Source of the DNA: Pseudocitrobacter vendiensis
Lineage (GTDB): Bacteria; Pseudomonadota; Gammaproteobacteria; Enterobacterales; Enterobacteriaceae
Direction: 5' to 3'
NCBI RefSeq assembly: GCF_943590815.1
Contig: NZ_CALSBS010000002.1
Span: 248,001 to 312,000 of the forward strand
DNA: 64,000 nucleotides
This document shows positions 1-11,344 of the stretch, one piece after another (positions within the stretch are counted from its first letter, which is position 1; every line of letters starts with the position of its first letter). The notes under the pieces were generated by a model. That model did not search any database. It saw nothing but the letters and a program-made list of their open reading frames with translations, and was not told where the DNA came from. The translations under genes were made by a program, and so were the position numbers.

Positions 1-74
1 CGCTGGAAGGGATGGAAAAAGCGGTGCAGGTGATTGTGCGTATCGCGGAGCTGACGGCGAAGCGGGCGGGGTAA
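1..74 (+). CDS. pepT: Peptidase T, C-terminal end (partial)
   Basis: Only the last 23 codons are inside the window, in the frame starting at base 3 and ending at TAA 72-74. The visible tail (LEGMEKAVQV... ending TAKRAG) fits the end of an aminotripeptidase. The call rests mainly on context: in E. coli, pepT lies directly beside roxA and phoQP in this arrangement. The catalytic part is outside the window. Confidence 0.6.
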   Translation, partial: LEGMEKAVQVIVRIAELTAKRAG

Positions 75-77
75 TTC

Positions 78-195
78 TTCCCCTCACCCTAACCCTCTCC
101 CGCAGGGAGAGGGGACCGATTGAGCACATAGTTACGTCTAATGCAGGTTTTCTCCCTCTCCCTCTCCCTGAGGGAGAGGGCCGGGGTGAGTGAGG
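78..195. repeat. Pair of palindromic GGGAGAGGG-type intergenic repeats
   Basis: Two copies of a palindromic motif sit between the convergent ends of pepT and roxA. The first centres on CTCTCCCGCAGGGAGAGG near 95-113 and the second on CTCCCTGAGGGAGAGGG near 162-179. The outer CCCTCACCC and GGGGTGAG tracts are also inverted relative to each other, so the whole stretch can fold as one large hairpin. Repeats of this type are common between enterobacterial genes; their function here is unknown. Confidence 0.6.
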
Positions 196-203
196 GGCCT
201 CAC

Positions 204-1325
204 TCACCCTTCAAAAAACCAGTACCCGCTGTTTACCAGCGCGGCCAGCATCGCGAGGAAGGACGGGTCTTCCAGCGCGTCGCCGAAATGTTCGCTTTCC
301 AGCACCATATTTCCTGCCAGCGCATTCAGTGCCGGACGATGAGGCGAGTCGATTTTTTCGCCGTTAACGAAAACATCGTCGCCGATTTTCAGTACGCGTA
401 ACCCACCCAGACGCGCCAGTTTATCCCCCTGCTGGAGCGCATCGTAGATTTCATCTGGCTGATACGGCGGCTCTGGCGGCGCGACGTCCAGCTCGTGGCG
501 TGACTGGCTGATAAACTCACCGAGCCATTGCTGGAACTGCTCTGGCTGATTCATTAACCCCTGCATCATGTCACGCAGACGGTCGACTTCCTGCGGCAAA
601 ATATCCGCCGGATGCGCGCGCGCAGGTACGTCCGGATCGGTATAACGCTGGCTGCCCAGTTCGCGTTGCAGGATGTAATCGGCAAAACCGCTAAACAGTT
701 CACGGCCACTTGGCGCGCGGAAACCCACGGAGTAATTCAGCGAGTTTTCCAGCGAATAACCCTCGTGCGGGAAACCTGGCGGGATGTACAGAATATCGCC
801 GGGCTCGAGTTCTTCATCAATGATGCCTTCGAAAGGGTCTACCTGGAGTAGATCAGGGTGCGGACAGTGCTGTTTCATCGGCACTTTCTCGCCCACGCGC
901 CAGCGACGGCGACCCGTCCCCTGTATGATAAAGACATCGTACTGATCGAGATGCGGGCCAACGCCGCCGCCCGGTACGGAGAAGGAAATCATCAAGTCGT
1001 CAATACGCCAGTCGGGCAGGGCGCGGAAGGGACGCATCAACGCCGCGGAGGGCTCGTGCCAGTGATCGACCGCCTGAACCAGCAACGACCAGTTGGTTTC
1101 GTCGAGGTGATCGTAGCTTTCAAATGGCCCGTGGCTGACCTGCCATTTTCCGTCAAGATGACTCACCAGCCGGCTGTCGACTTCGTTTTCCATCGCCAGG
1201 CCTGCCAGCTCATCCGGTGAAATAGGGTCGACAAAGTTAGCAAACCCGCGTTTGAGGACCACCGGGCGTTTCTGCCAGTAGCGTTCGATAAAGTCGGGCC
1301 AGTTGAGCGTTAAGTGATAATCCAT
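204..1325 (-). CDS. roxA: 50S ribosomal protein L16 arginine hydroxylase (JmjC family)
   Basis: This is a 373-residue 2-oxoglutarate/Fe(II)-dependent oxygenase of the cupin/JmjC type. The E. coli protein (YcfD, RoxA) hydroxylates an arginine of ribosomal protein L16. The iron ligands are visible as H125 and D127 (GPHLDQYD) and H187 (IPPGFPHEGYS), the same numbering as in E. coli. The C-terminal half carries the helical region found in the family. Length and neighbours (pepT on one side, phoQ on the other) match E. coli. I see no clear oddity. Confidence 0.95.
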   Translation of the reverse strand: MDYHLTLNWPDFIERYWQKRPVVLKRGFANFVDPISPDELAGLAMENEVDSRLVSHLDGKWQVSHGPFESYDHLDETNWSLLVQAVDHWHEPSAALMRPFRALPDWRIDDLMISFSVPGGGVGPHLDQYDVFIIQGTGRRRWRVGEKVPMKQHCPHPDLLQVDPFEGIIDEELEPGDILYIPPGFPHEGYSLENSLNYSVGFRAPSGRELFSGFADYILQRELGSQRYTDPDVPARAHPADILPQEVDRLRDMMQGLMNQPEQFQQWLGEFISQSRHELDVAPPEPPYQPDEIYDALQQGDKLARLGGLRVLKIGDDVFVNGEKIDSPHRPALNALAGNMVLESEHFGDALEDPSFLAMLAALVNSGYWFFEG

Positions 1326-1400
1326 ATGAGTATGTCCGCAGCAGGTGTTTTCTCGGATTATACACGTAATCCGGCAACCTGCCTGCTGCGCAAACCGGAT

Positions 1401-2864
1401 TTAGCCGACGTGGTGCTCCAGGTTCTGGCGACCAAAAACCACGTCCATTTTTGCCCCGCCCAGCAGGCTGTCGGCGGTGATGATTTGCCCGTCATATTGC
1501 TCGACGATATCACGCGCGACGGAGAGCCCGACGCCCTGGCCTGGCCTGAGTGTATCGGCGCGCTGGCCGCGATCGAACACCAGATCCCGTTTACCCTGCG
1601 GAATGCCCGGACCATCATCTTCAACAATCACGTGTAGCTGGTTTTCGGCCTGATGCGCGGACACTTCCACGAATTCGAGGCAGTATTTGCAGGCGTTATC
1701 CAGCACGTTGCCCATCACTTCCATAAAGTCGTTTTTCTCGCCGACAAAGCTAATTTCGGGTGAAATGTCGAGGCTAATGCTCACGCCCTTACGTTGATAG
1801 ACCTTATTCAACGCGGAAATTAAACTATCCAGCGTGGGCGCGACCGGATGAAGCTCGCGGCTCAACAGGGTATTGTCGGTACGCATGCTGGCGCGGTTGA
1901 GGTAATAGCCAATCTGCTGAGAGATGCGACTGATTTGCTCAAGCATGATGGGCTCGGCTTCGCTGACGCTGATTTTTTCACTGCGCAATGAGCGTAGCGA
2001 ACTTTGCAGCACCGCCAGCGGCGTTTTCAGGCTGTGCGTGAGATCGGTAAGCGTGGTGCGATATTTATCATAACGCTCCCGTTCGCTTTTCAGCAGGCGA
2101 TTCAGGTTACGCACCAGGCCGGTCAGTTCGCGGGTCGTTTCCGGGTTTAACGCTTCGCGGTTATGTTCTTCAAGCTCGCGCACCTCGCGCGTCAACGCCG
2201 CCAGCGGGCGCAGGCTCCAGTGTGCCGCCACCCACAACAGCGGAACCACCAGCAGCAGGTTGGCCGCCAGCACGTAGATAAACCAGCTCCACACCATATA
2301 AGAGCGTTTAAGCTCGATAGGGATCGTGTCAATCACTACGATCACCAACGCGGGCATCATCTTTGTTGCCGGGTAGCTGTTGACGGCAACAGAGTGCGTC
2401 ATCTCTGAGTCATCATCTTCTTTACGGATTTCACTCAGTTGTTCCTGTGCTTCATGGTTATCGGTCAGCAAGGCGCTGGAGGCGTTGATATCCGCTTCTA
2501 TCTCATGAAAGCCGTTACCGCGCAGCCAATCCTTCTGTATACGGTTTTTCAGCCAGGGAATATCTTTCTGCTGCCAAAGCAGATTGCCTTTGTTGTCATA
2601 GATGATGGCCATCGTCGGGCTTTGACGGATGAGATTATCGGGCATATCGACGGTTAACTTTCCGTCTTCCCATTTGGAAAAGGTGTAGAACAGATTGCTT
2701 TCGCCGCGCAGCAGACGAAAAGTGGTTTTGTCGAAGCTGACGCTGTAGCCCACCAGGGCGACCATACCGTAAGCAAGAGAAAGCACCATTACCACGGCTG
2801 CGGTCGCCAGCAAGAAGCGAACCCGCAGCGAGAGGGGCAGCATATGCCGCAATAGCTTATTCAT
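1401..2864 (-). CDS. phoQ: Sensor histidine kinase PhoQ
   Basis: A 487-residue inner-membrane sensor kinase that responds to low Mg2+, acidic pH and cationic peptides and phosphorylates PhoP. Membrane segments are at about 16-38 and 194-216, flanking a periplasmic sensor with the acidic metal-binding stretch EDDDSE at 149-154. Cytoplasmic part: HAMP region, phosphoacceptor H277 in [10 protein letters not shown], then an HATPase domain with the N box (NVLDNACKY) and glycine boxes. The ATG overlaps the phoP stop by four bases (ATGA), so the two are translationally coupled in one operon. Length matches the family. Confidence 0.97.
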   Translation of the reverse strand: MNKLLRHMLPLSLRVRFLLATAAVVMVLSLAYGMVALVGYSVSFDKTTFRLLRGESNLFYTFSKWEDGKLTVDMPDNLIRQSPTMAIIYDNKGNLLWQQKDIPWLKNRIQKDWLRGNGFHEIEADINASSALLTDNHEAQEQLSEIRKEDDDSEMTHSVAVNSYPATKMMPALVIVVIDTIPIELKRSYMVWSWFIYVLAANLLLVVPLLWVAAHWSLRPLAALTREVRELEEHNREALNPETTRELTGLVRNLNRLLKSERERYDKYRTTLTDLTHSLKTPLAVLQSSLRSLRSEKISVSEAEPIMLEQISRISQQIGYYLNRASMRTDNTLLSRELHPVAPTLDSLISALNKVYQRKGVSISLDISPEISFVGEKNDFMEVMGNVLDNACKYCLEFVEVSAHQAENQLHVIVEDDGPGIPQGKRDLVFDRGQRADTLRPGQGVGLSVARDIVEQYDGQIITADSLLGGAKMDVVFGRQNLEHHVG

Positions 2865-3535
2865 CCGCGCAGTTCGAACAGATAGCCCTGGCCACGGACG
2901 GTGTTGATCACATCATGGGGATATTGCGCCTGTATTTTCTTGCGCAGGCGACCCATCAGCACGTCTATAGTGTGACTCTCGCGCAGTTCGGCGTCGGGAT
3001 AAAGCTGAAGCATCAGAGAATCTTTGCTTACCACTTTGCCGTTATTGCGGATCAGCGTTTCAATAATGGTGTATTCGAACGCCGTCAGCTTGATCACTTC
3101 GTCGTTGATCGACAATTCGCGGCGTGAGAGATCCACCTGGAACGGTGGCAGGGAGATCACCTGCGAAGCATGGCCGCTATTACGGCGCATCAGCGCCTGC
3201 ATGCGCGCAGCCACTTCTTCAATATGGAACGGTTTGGTGACGTAGTCATCAGCCCCGGCACTCAGCACCTCGACTTTATCCTGCCAGCCTTCGCGGGCAG
3301 TCAGTACCAGAACCGGTAACGAGATATCGTGACTGCGCCAACGGCGAATCAGAGAAAGGCCGTCTTCATCCGGCAAGCCGAGGTCGACAATGGCAATATC
3401 CGGCAGATGCTCGCCGAGATAGTAATCTGCTTCCTTTGCGTCTTCCGCCGCATCAACCTGATGACCCAGCTCCTGAAGCTGAACCTTCAGATGGTGACGT
3501 AACAGGGCGTTATCCTCTACCACGAGTACGCGCAT
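2861..3535 (-). CDS. phoP: Response regulator PhoP (OmpR family)
   Basis: A 224-residue response regulator. The receiver domain has the acidic pocket (VVEDN) and phosphoacceptor D51 in [11 protein letters not shown]; the C-terminal half is a winged-helix DNA-binding domain ending GYLFELRG. I chose the ATG before RVLVVEDN. It follows a GGAG-containing leader, and the upstream in-frame ATG would add six residues not found in the family. It is the first gene of phoPQ. The upstream region carries a PhoP-box-like repeat at the right distance from a -10 hexamer, consistent with the positive autoregulation known for E. coli and Salmonella. Confidence 0.97.
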   Translation of the reverse strand: MRVLVVEDNALLRHHLKVQLQELGHQVDAAEDAKEADYYLGEHLPDIAIVDLGLPDEDGLSLIRRWRSHDISLPVLVLTAREGWQDKVEVLSAGADDYVTKPFHIEEVAARMQALMRRNSGHASQVISLPPFQVDLSRRELSINDEVIKLTAFEYTIIETLIRNNGKVVSKDSLMLQLYPDAELRESHTIDVLMGRLRKKIQAQYPHDVINTVRGQGYLFELRG

Positions 3536-3566
3536 GTTTTTTCTCCATATCATAATTGAAGCTAAT

Positions 3567-3601
3567 AGTTTAACCCTGGCTGGTTATACTAAAACTAAAC
3601 A
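3567..3601 (-). promoter_or_regulatory. Likely PhoP-dependent phoP promoter with PhoP box
   Basis: Read on the minus strand there is TGTTTA, five bases, then AGTATA (3585-3601). Twelve bases later comes a -10-like TAAACT (3567-3572). The PhoP box consensus is a direct repeat of (T/G)GTTTA with 5-bp spacing, usually about 12 bp from the -10. The first half-site is perfect, the second is diverged, and the spacing is exact. Assignment is by motif and position only. Confidence 0.55.
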
Positions 3602-3636
3602 CCGGACAGTAAAAGAATTTGTCCTGTTCTGTTCCT

Positions 3637-5169
3637 TTACGTTTCAATATAGCGCTCAATTTTCTCTTTTGGTTTTGACAGCAGTATTTTTACCAGCTCG
3701 ACAAACTTAACGGGCTTGTAGAAATAGTAACCTTGCAGCAGGCTGATGTTATTGCGATTGAGGTAGTTGAGCTGCGTTTGCGTTTCGACACCTTCAGCGA
3801 CAATCGTTAAAGAGAGTTTCCGCGCAAGGTCAAGGACGCAGTCGAGCAATTTTGTTGAATCCTCATCTTCGTTCACCCGACCGACAAAACTCTGATCGAT
3901 TTTAATGTAATCGATGTTCAGATCGTGCAGATAAGAGAGCCCGGAATAACCGGTGCCGAAATCGTCCAGTGCAATCGCAAAACCATTCGCGTGCAGCGTG
4001 TTGAGGTTACTGATGAGTTGTTCATCCACGTGCAGCGGTTCGCGCTCGGTGACTTCCAGCACCAGCGTCAACTTTTTATTCACAAAACCCGCCTGGTATT
4101 TCAGGCAATCCTCAACGAAAGACGCCGCATTGATGTGTGCGGCGCTGAAATTAATACCGACGTGAAAGCCTTCCGGCAATTTGCTGCTGATGGCATTCAT
4201 ATGCGTCACAACCTGCCACATGAGCGACTGCGTAAGCGGAATGATTAATCCGGATTTCTCCGCCAGTGGGATAAAAGCCGCAGGGGATATAAACCCGGCG
4301 TCAGGATGTTTCCAGCGGGCAAGGACTTCGATACCCCGTATCGAGTTATCTCGTCCATCCATCACCGGTTGGTAATAGGGGATAATTTCACCGTTGTTTA
4401 TCGCGCGTTTCAGGGCATCCGCCGGGGTAATCGTTTTATTAAAATATTTATTGAGAGACCAGCCAGCAGTACAGGACATCAGCAGAACGAAAATGAGGAC
4501 GCCAGCGCCCTGACGAAAAATACGTTTCAGGCTGAAGAAGGCAGGGGACGTGTACTGGACAGAAAAGGGATACATTTTGGCATCAATAATGTCTTCGCGA
4601 TGGTTCTGACGCCCCACCTCGCGCACATCGCCATCCTGACCCAGTGAATATCGGCCGACAATCATCCGGAGTTGTGCATTTTTTCCGGTGCTGTTTAGCG
4701 CATCATGAATATGGGAGTCGCTGATGGTCACTAAAATGACCCCATCTGATATATCGGCGCGGTAAACGAGAGCTGGATGCTGATGGACATTATCTTTAGC
4801 ACGAACCAGCGTTAATGGCGTATCAGGGAGGGACGCTGGGTTGGTTAACAAAAGACGGTTACCGGGCAGGGAGGTGCACCATGCTTTACCTTCTTTCAGG
4901 ATGAGAATCGTTCTGAGGTGTGGGCTGAGTACTGCCGTCGTTCCCAGTTGATATTGCCCTTCAACGGTGCAGCCCGATGCAGCAATGGCCATGGCTGTTT
5001 TACTGGCGGTCTTAGCCTCATCAAGAATCTGGTTAATATTTTCGACGGCCTGGGTAGCGCCAGCGACATTGTCAATTTTGGCGGAATACCAAAGTTGTAC
5101 ATTCAGAATGAATATCCCGGCAATAAACGTCAGCACCGCGGCAATCGGCGGAATGATAGCCCTGAGCAT
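3637..5169 (-). CDS. CSS-motif EAL-domain cyclic-di-GMP phosphodiesterase
   Basis: A 510-residue membrane protein with an N-terminal membrane segment (about 7-28), a periplasmic CSS-type sensor with C69 and a C-T-S triplet near residue 100, a second membrane segment (about 225-245) and a C-terminal EAL domain. The EAL signature reads EVL. The catalytic and metal-binding elements ELTERE-like EVTERE, DDFGTGYSGLSYL, IKIDQSF and VAEGVET are present, so hydrolysis of c-di-GMP is expected. In the CSS family, disulfide state of the periplasmic cysteines controls activity. I start at the second ATG because AGGAG is six bases upstream of it. E. coli K-12 has no gene between phoP and purB, so this is an insertion relative to K-12. 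Which K-12 CSS-EAL paralogue is nearest cannot be settled here. Confidence 0.85.
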   Translation of the reverse strand: MLRAIIPPIAAVLTFIAGIFILNVQLWYSAKIDNVAGATQAVENINQILDEAKTASKTAMAIAASGCTVEGQYQLGTTAVLSPHLRTILILKEGKAWCTSLPGNRLLLTNPASLPDTPLTLVRAKDNVHQHPALVYRADISDGVILVTISDSHIHDALNSTGKNAQLRMIVGRYSLGQDGDVREVGRQNHREDIIDAKMYPFSVQYTSPAFFSLKRIFRQGAGVLIFVLLMSCTAGWSLNKYFNKTITPADALKRAINNGEIIPYYQPVMDGRDNSIRGIEVLARWKHPDAGFISPAAFIPLAEKSGLIIPLTQSLMWQVVTHMNAISSKLPEGFHVGINFSAAHINAASFVEDCLKYQAGFVNKKLTLVLEVTEREPLHVDEQLISNLNTLHANGFAIALDDFGTGYSGLSYLHDLNIDYIKIDQSFVGRVNEDEDSTKLLDCVLDLARKLSLTIVAEGVETQTQLNYLNRNNISLLQGYYFYKPVKFVELVKILLSKPKEKIERYIET

Positions 5170-5277
5170 GTGCATCTCCTGATGAGCGGCGTTATCGCTG
5201 ACAGTGTGTGTTACTCAGGAGTATAGAAGATGAGAGGGGCGTCTTGTGGTCGTGAGGAAAGGAATAATCAGGGGAAT

Positions 5278-5302
5278 CTCCCTCCCCACTCAGGGGAGGG
5301 AG
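5278..5302 (-). terminator. Perfect 10-bp hairpin after purB
   Basis: CTCCCTCCCC and GGGGAGGGAG form a perfect 10-bp stem with a 5-base loop just past the purB stop codon. There is no strong T-run after it on the minus strand, so it may be a weak terminator or an mRNA 3'-end stabiliser. Confidence 0.5.
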
Positions 5303-5309
5303 TCAGCCA

Positions 5310-6683
<1,374 letters not shown>

Positions 6684-7325
6684 TCATAACTCCGGGGTTA
6701 AATGAGCAAGAATTTGTTTTGCCTGAGTGGTCAGGCGATTACGGGAAAACATGAGCTGCAAGCGTCCGCCACCAACCTGGTGCCAGAGAACGGCAGCACG
6801 AATGCCAGCAAGCAGCGAGGCGCGGACTTTTGCCTGCACCTGTGGGCTTTGCAGCACAGCAGGGGAGCCGGTAACCTGAATACGTGGCCCAAGCGGGCTG
6901 ATAACATCGACATAGATACCGGCCATCGCGCTCAGCAGGGTTTCAGACTGTAAATCGAAGTGGTCAAGCTGGCGCTGCAGGCCCGCGATACGGTCGCCGA
7001 GCGTATCCATCGCGCCTTTTGCGGAGGCCAGTTTACGTTCGAGCACCATTAAACTCAGCGTATAGCGGGTGAGCTCGGCGTTGAGCCCCTGGCGACTGCT
7101 GGCATTCAGTACGCCTAACAGCGTTTCCAGGCCGAGACGAAGATTTGCTTCACTGCCACCGAACACGCCCAGGGTTGAGTCCGGGTTCAGGTCGATAACG
7201 CTGTTCAGCGACACATGCAGCGCGTCGCTATCGCAGTGGCCCTGATGGGCCAGTTGTTGCACCAGGCTGGCGGACTGGCAGATACCCGCCAGCGCCAGGG
7301 TGATGTCATAGTAGTTCTTCGCCAC
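6684..7325 (-). CDS. hflD: HflD, lysogenization regulator homolog
   Basis: A 213-residue, mostly helical protein matching HflD, a peripheral membrane protein that in E. coli binds phage lambda CII and affects lysogeny. Its host role is not well defined. The N-terminal half is predicted helical and the C-terminal part carries [14 protein letters not shown]-like sequence. It sits between mnmA and purB exactly as in E. coli. Confidence 0.93.
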   Translation of the reverse strand: MAKNYYDITLALAGICQSASLVQQLAHQGHCDSDALHVSLNSVIDLNPDSTLGVFGGSEANLRLGLETLLGVLNASSRQGLNAELTRYTLSLMVLERKLASAKGAMDTLGDRIAGLQRQLDHFDLQSETLLSAMAGIYVDVISPLGPRIQVTGSPAVLQSPQVQAKVRASLLAGIRAAVLWHQVGGGRLQLMFSRNRLTTQAKQILAHLTPEL

Positions 7326-7406
7326 GCTAACTCCTTGTTGATTCCCCGCGCTTGAGCGCGGCCAGGGCGTCTGGTGCCCCGGCGTTGGGGAGACGACTGC
7401 TGTTAA

Positions 7407-8513
7407 TTATGCCGGCAGCGGTATGCGCTGTTCGATTACGCCGCCGCCAAGGCATACTTCACCGCTGTAGAACACGGCGGACTGGCCCGGCGTGACTGCG
7501 GCAACGGGCTCATCAAAACGCACTTCAATGCGCTCTTCATCCAGCGCGACGACGGTGCAGGGAATATCTGTCTGGCGGTAACGTGTCTTAACCGTACAGC
7601 GGAACGTACCCTGAACAGGTTCGCGATCGACCCAATGCAATTGCTGGGCAATTAAGCCAACGGACATCAGGCGCGGATGGTCGTGGCCCTGCGCAACGAC
7701 CAGAATATTGTTTTCGACATCTTTATCGACAACGTACCACGGATCTTCCGACCCTTCTTTAGTACCGCCGATGCCGAGGCCTTTACGCTGACCCAGGGTG
7801 TGATACATCAGCCCCTGGTGTTCACCAATCTCTTCACCGTCAACGGTGACGATTTTGCCTGGCTGGGCAGGCAGGTAGCGACCTAAAAACTCGCGGAATT
7901 TTCGCTCGCCGATAAAACAGATACCGGTGGAATCTTTTTTCTTCGCGGTGATGAGATCCAGCTCTTCGGCGATTTTACGCACCTGCGGTTTTTCCAGCTC
8001 ACCAACCGGGAAGAGGCTTTGGGCAATCTGTTCGTGGCCGAGGGTGTAAAGGAAGTAGCTCTGATCTTTGTTGCCATCCAGCCCGCGCAGTAACTGGCTT
8101 TTGCCGTTGACATCTTTACGGCGCACATAGTGGCCGGTGGCGATGTAATCAGCACCTAAATCTTCTGCGGCGAATTCGAGGAAGGCTTTGAATTTGATCT
8201 CTTTGTTGCACAGGATATCCGGGTTTGGCGTGCGACCCGCTTTGTACTCCTCCAGGAAGAGTTCAAAAACGTTATCCCAGTATTCAGCGGCAAAGTTAAC
8301 GGTGTGCAGCTCAATGCCGAGCTTATCGCAGACCGCTTGCGCATCGGCAAGGTCGGCGGCGGCAGTACAATATTCCTCGCCGTCGTCTTCCTCCCAGTTC
8401 TTCATGAACAGGCCCTCAACCTTATAACCTTGTTGTTGCAACAGGTAGGCTGAGACGGAGGAATCAACACCGCCGGACATGCCGACGATCACTTTTTTCT
8501 GACTTTCTGACAT
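7407..8513 (-). CDS. mnmA: tRNA-specific 2-thiouridylase MnmA
   Basis: A 368-residue enzyme that inserts sulfur at position 2 of U34 in tRNA-Lys, -Glu and -Gln, taking persulfide sulfur from the Tus relay. The PP-loop SGGVDSS is near the N-terminus. The two catalytic cysteines are in [12 protein letters not shown] and [13 protein letters not shown] start at the ATG of MSESQKK, which gives the 368 residues of E. coli MnmA; the longer in-frame extension has no family counterpart. It lies between nudJ and hflD. Confidence 0.97.
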   Translation of the reverse strand: MSESQKKVIVGMSGGVDSSVSAYLLQQQGYKVEGLFMKNWEEDDGEEYCTAAADLADAQAVCDKLGIELHTVNFAAEYWDNVFELFLEEYKAGRTPNPDILCNKEIKFKAFLEFAAEDLGADYIATGHYVRRKDVNGKSQLLRGLDGNKDQSYFLYTLGHEQIAQSLFPVGELEKPQVRKIAEELDLITAKKKDSTGICFIGERKFREFLGRYLPAQPGKIVTVDGEEIGEHQGLMYHTLGQRKGLGIGGTKEGSEDPWYVVDKDVENNILVVAQGHDHPRLMSVGLIAQQLHWVDREPVQGTFRCTVKTRYRQTDIPCTVVALDEERIEVRFDEPVAAVTPGQSAVFYSGEVCLGGGVIEQRIPLPA

Positions 8514-8566
8514 TGGAATACTCACGACATTGAACTTCAAGGCGGCATATTCTAGCACGCAGCCCC

Positions 8567-9028
8567 TTACTTGACACCCTCTGTAAACGGCCAGTTAAAT
8601 GCGCCGATAAGCGAAAGAGGATAACGCTCGCCGCTCTGGTAGCTATGAATGCTTTCCGCGACCAGCTTTGAACGCAGATTCGCTGCGTTAAGAATTTCCT
8701 CAGCACTGACCCACAGGCAGCGATCAATATCGCTGTCGTGCGGTTGTGTCGGACAAATATCGTCCAGCTCTATCAAAAACAGAAAGCGCAAAAAGGGCGT
8801 TTTGTCAGGCGCTATCCACTGATGCATACGGATAAAGTGCTGCGGCGTAGCGCGAATACCGGTTTCTTCCCACAATTCGCGCTCGGCAGCCTGCACTAAC
8901 GTTTCGTCGGCTTCAAGGTGCCCCGCGGGTTGATTCCACAATGCTTTACCGTTGATGGTCTCTTCTACAACCAGAAATTTGTCTTTAGCATGCACAATGC
9001 AGGCAACGGTGACATGAGGTTTAAACAT
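8567..9028 (-). CDS. nudJ: Nudix phosphatase NudJ
   Basis: A 153-residue Nudix hydrolase. The Nudix box is complete (GHLEADET then RELWEETGI). The E. coli orthologue hydrolyses thiamin (hydroxymethylpyrimidine) diphosphate and nucleoside di- and triphosphates. It is upstream of mnmA on the same strand with a gap of about 50 bases and is probably co-transcribed. Confidence 0.94.
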   Translation of the reverse strand: MFKPHVTVACIVHAKDKFLVVEETINGKALWNQPAGHLEADETLVQAAERELWEETGIRATPQHFIRMHQWIAPDKTPFLRFLFLIELDDICPTQPHDSDIDRCLWVSAEEILNAANLRSKLVAESIHSYQSGERYPLSLIGAFNWPFTEGVK

Positions 9029-9040
9029 GTACTCTCCTTT

Positions 9041-9691
9041 TTATTCGGCGTCACGCCATTCGCCGTTTGCCAGCCCATCCAGACGATAGTCGCCCATCGC
9101 ATAGCGAATCAGACGCAAAGTAGGGTGGCCGACGTGCGCCGTCATGCGGCGTACCTGACGGTTGCGGCCTTCGTACAGCGTGACTTTCAGCCAGGTGGTG
9201 GGGATCGACTTACGCTCACGTATCGGCGGATTTCGCGGCCACAACCATTCGGGCTCATTCACCACTTCAATACCCGCGGGCAATGTTGGGCCATCGTTGA
9301 GCGTCACGCCCGTGCGCAGCGCCGTCAACGATACCTCGCTCGGATCGCCTTCTACCTGCACATAGTAAATTTTTCCGGTGCGCTTGCCCGGTTGCGTCAG
9401 TCGCGCCTGCAACACACCGTCATTGGTCAGCACTAAAAGGCCTTCGCTGTCGCGATCGAGACGTCCGGCGGCGTATACGCCCTGCACCGGAATAAAATCT
9501 TTCAGCGTGCTGCGGCCCGCTTCGTCAGTAAATTGCGGCAAAACATCGTAGGGTTTATTGAACAGAACTACGCGTTTTGGCTGGTTATCTTTACGTTGTT
9601 TGGCAGCTTGTTTGGTGCTGAATCGCTTAACCGGGTGATTTCTAAAAGAAGTTTTCTGCATGGTATTTTCAGATGTTATGTATTCGCGCAT
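9041..9691 (-). CDS. rluE: 23S rRNA pseudouridine2457 synthase
   Basis: A 216-residue RsuA-family pseudouridine synthase that modifies U2457 of 23S rRNA. The catalytic aspartate lies in [14 protein letters not shown], and the RNRQVRRM motif is near the C-terminus. The long start matches the usual E. coli annotation (217 residues); a second ATG ten codons in (MQKTSF) is also possible. The basic N-terminus is typical of the subfamily. It is divergent from icd. Confidence 0.95.
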   Translation of the reverse strand: MREYITSENTMQKTSFRNHPVKRFSTKQAAKQRKDNQPKRVVLFNKPYDVLPQFTDEAGRSTLKDFIPVQGVYAAGRLDRDSEGLLVLTNDGVLQARLTQPGKRTGKIYYVQVEGDPSEVSLTALRTGVTLNDGPTLPAGIEVVNEPEWLWPRNPPIRERKSIPTTWLKVTLYEGRNRQVRRMTAHVGHPTLRLIRYAMGDYRLDGLANGEWRDAE

Positions 9692-9905
9692 TATAGCCTA
9701 ATAACGAGTGTCTTTCATGGCGCCGAACAATAAGGTAGTATTGACACGATCATTACAAATCATTAACAAAAATGCTCTAACTCTTTGTGTTGCAGGAAGG
9801 CGATAAGACAGTGCATTCCCGGGGTTTAACCGGCATGTAGTAAACAGCGAGAACCTGTGGCGTAAAGGATGACGAGCACACCAGAAGCGCTCGAAGGAGA
9901 GGTGA

Positions 9906-11156
9906 ATGGAAAGCAAAGTAGTTGTTCCGGCAGAAGGTCAAAAAATCACCCTGAAAGACGGCAAGCTGAATGTGCCGCACAATCCGATTATCCCATTCAT
10001 TGAAGGCGACGGCATCGGTGTTGATGTAACCCCACCGATGATCAAAGTTGTGAATGCCGCAGTTGAGAAAGCCTACAAAGGTGAGCGTAAAATTTCCTGG
10101 ATGGAAATCTACACCGGCGAGAAATCCACTCAGGTTTATGGTCAGGACGTCTGGCTGCCAGCTGAAACGCTGGATCTGGTACGTGAATACCGCGTTGCTA
10201 TCAAAGGCCCTCTGACCACACCTGTTGGCGGCGGTATCCGTTCTCTGAACGTTGCCCTGCGTCAGGAACTAGACCTCTACGTTTGTCTGCGCCCGGTGCG
10301 CTACTACCAGGGCACCCCAAGCCCGGTTAAACACCCGGAACTGACCGACATGGTTATCTTCCGCGAAAACTCAGAAGACATCTATGCCGGTATCGAGTGG
10401 AAAGCGGACTCCGCTGACGCAGAAAAAGTGATTAAATTCCTGCGCGAAGAGATGGGCGTGAAGAAAATTCGCTTCCCGGAACATTGCGGTATTGGTATTA
10501 AACCGTGCTCCGAAGAAGGTACCAAACGCCTGGTTCGTGCAGCTATCGAATACGCAATCGCTAACGACCGTGACTCTGTGACCCTGGTTCACAAAGGCAA
10601 CATCATGAAGTTCACCGAAGGCGCGTTCAAAGACTGGGGCTACCAGCTGGCACGCGAAGAATTCGGCGGCGAACTGATCGACGGCGGTCCGTGGCTGAAA
10701 ATCAAGAACCCAAAAACCGGCAAAGACATCATCGTTAAAGACGTGATCGCTGACGCCTTCCTGCAGCAGATCCTGCTGCGTCCGGCAGAGTATGACGTAA
10801 TTGCCTGTATGAACCTGAACGGTGACTACATCTCTGACGCCCTGGCGGCACAGGTTGGTGGTATCGGTATTGCGCCGGGCGCGAACATCGGCGACGAATG
10901 TGCCCTGTTCGAAGCGACCCACGGTACTGCACCGAAATACGCAGGCCAGGACAAAGTTAACCCGGGCTCCATCATTCTGTCCGCAGAAATGATGCTGCGT
11001 CATATGGAATGGTTCGAAGCGGCTGACCTGATTGTTAAAGGTATGGAAGGCGCTATCGCGAACAAGACCGTGACCTATGACTTCGAACGTCTGATGGAAG
11101 GCGCGAAGCTGCTGAAATGTTCAGAGTTTGGCGACGCGATAATCGCGAATATGTAA
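9906..11156 (+). CDS. icd: NADP-dependent isocitrate dehydrogenase
   Basis: A 416-residue TCA-cycle enzyme converting isocitrate to 2-oxoglutarate with NADPH. The regulatory phosphorylation site S113 (GGIRSLN), the target of AceK, is conserved at the E. coli position. An AGGAG ribosome site precedes the ATG. In E. coli K-12 the 3' end of icd is the attachment site for the e14 element. Here the 3' end is intact and followed at once by a terminator, with no integrated element. Confidence 0.99.
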   Translation: MESKVVVPAEGQKITLKDGKLNVPHNPIIPFIEGDGIGVDVTPPMIKVVNAAVEKAYKGERKISWMEIYTGEKSTQVYGQDVWLPAETLDLVREYRVAIKGPLTTPVGGGIRSLNVALRQELDLYVCLRPVRYYQGTPSPVKHPELTDMVIFRENSEDIYAGIEWKADSADAEKVIKFLREEMGVKKIRFPEHCGIGIKPCSEEGTKRLVRAAIEYAIANDRDSVTLVHKGNIMKFTEGAFKDWGYQLAREEFGGELIDGGPWLKIKNPKTGKDIIVKDVIADAFLQQILLRPAEYDVIACMNLNGDYISDALAAQVGGIGIAPGANIGDECALFEATHGTAPKYAGQDKVNPGSIILSAEMMLRHMEWFEAADLIVKGMEGAIANKTVTYDFERLMEGAKLLKCSEFGDAIIANM

Positions 11157-11177
11157 TGCTCAGTTGTTGAGAACGCG

Positions 11178-11203
11178 AAGGAGCCGAAAGGCTCCTTTTT
11201 TAT
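11178..11203 (+). terminator. Rho-independent terminator of icd
   Basis: AAGGAGCC, loop GAAA, GGCTCCTT followed by a T-run, 22 bases after the icd stop. A compact canonical intrinsic terminator. Confidence 0.9.
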
Positions 11204-11344
11204 GTGATTTCTGTACACGCTTGCGTTATCTTTATCTTTTTAAACAGTGCTATTCCTCATTTGCGACTTGATTCGCAAAAGGAGATTATTATTAAAATTT
11301 TGCAATGTATTTTGTTCATTTTTTCAAGTAAATCTCATGATCTT

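Noticed and set aside
78-195. Repeats near the left end considered as a CRISPR or transposon end
   Set aside because: Only two palindromic copies, in opposite orientation, typical of short intergenic repeats; no transposase nearby.
10371-11003. 210-residue open frame on the strand opposite icd
   Set aside because: It is a shadow of icd, whose highly biased codons leave the antisense frame open. There is no ribosome site and the product has no recognisable fold.
11100-11260. Phage attachment site or e14-like prophage at the 3' end of icd
   Set aside because: The icd 3' end is followed directly by its terminator, and no integrase or duplicated icd end is visible.
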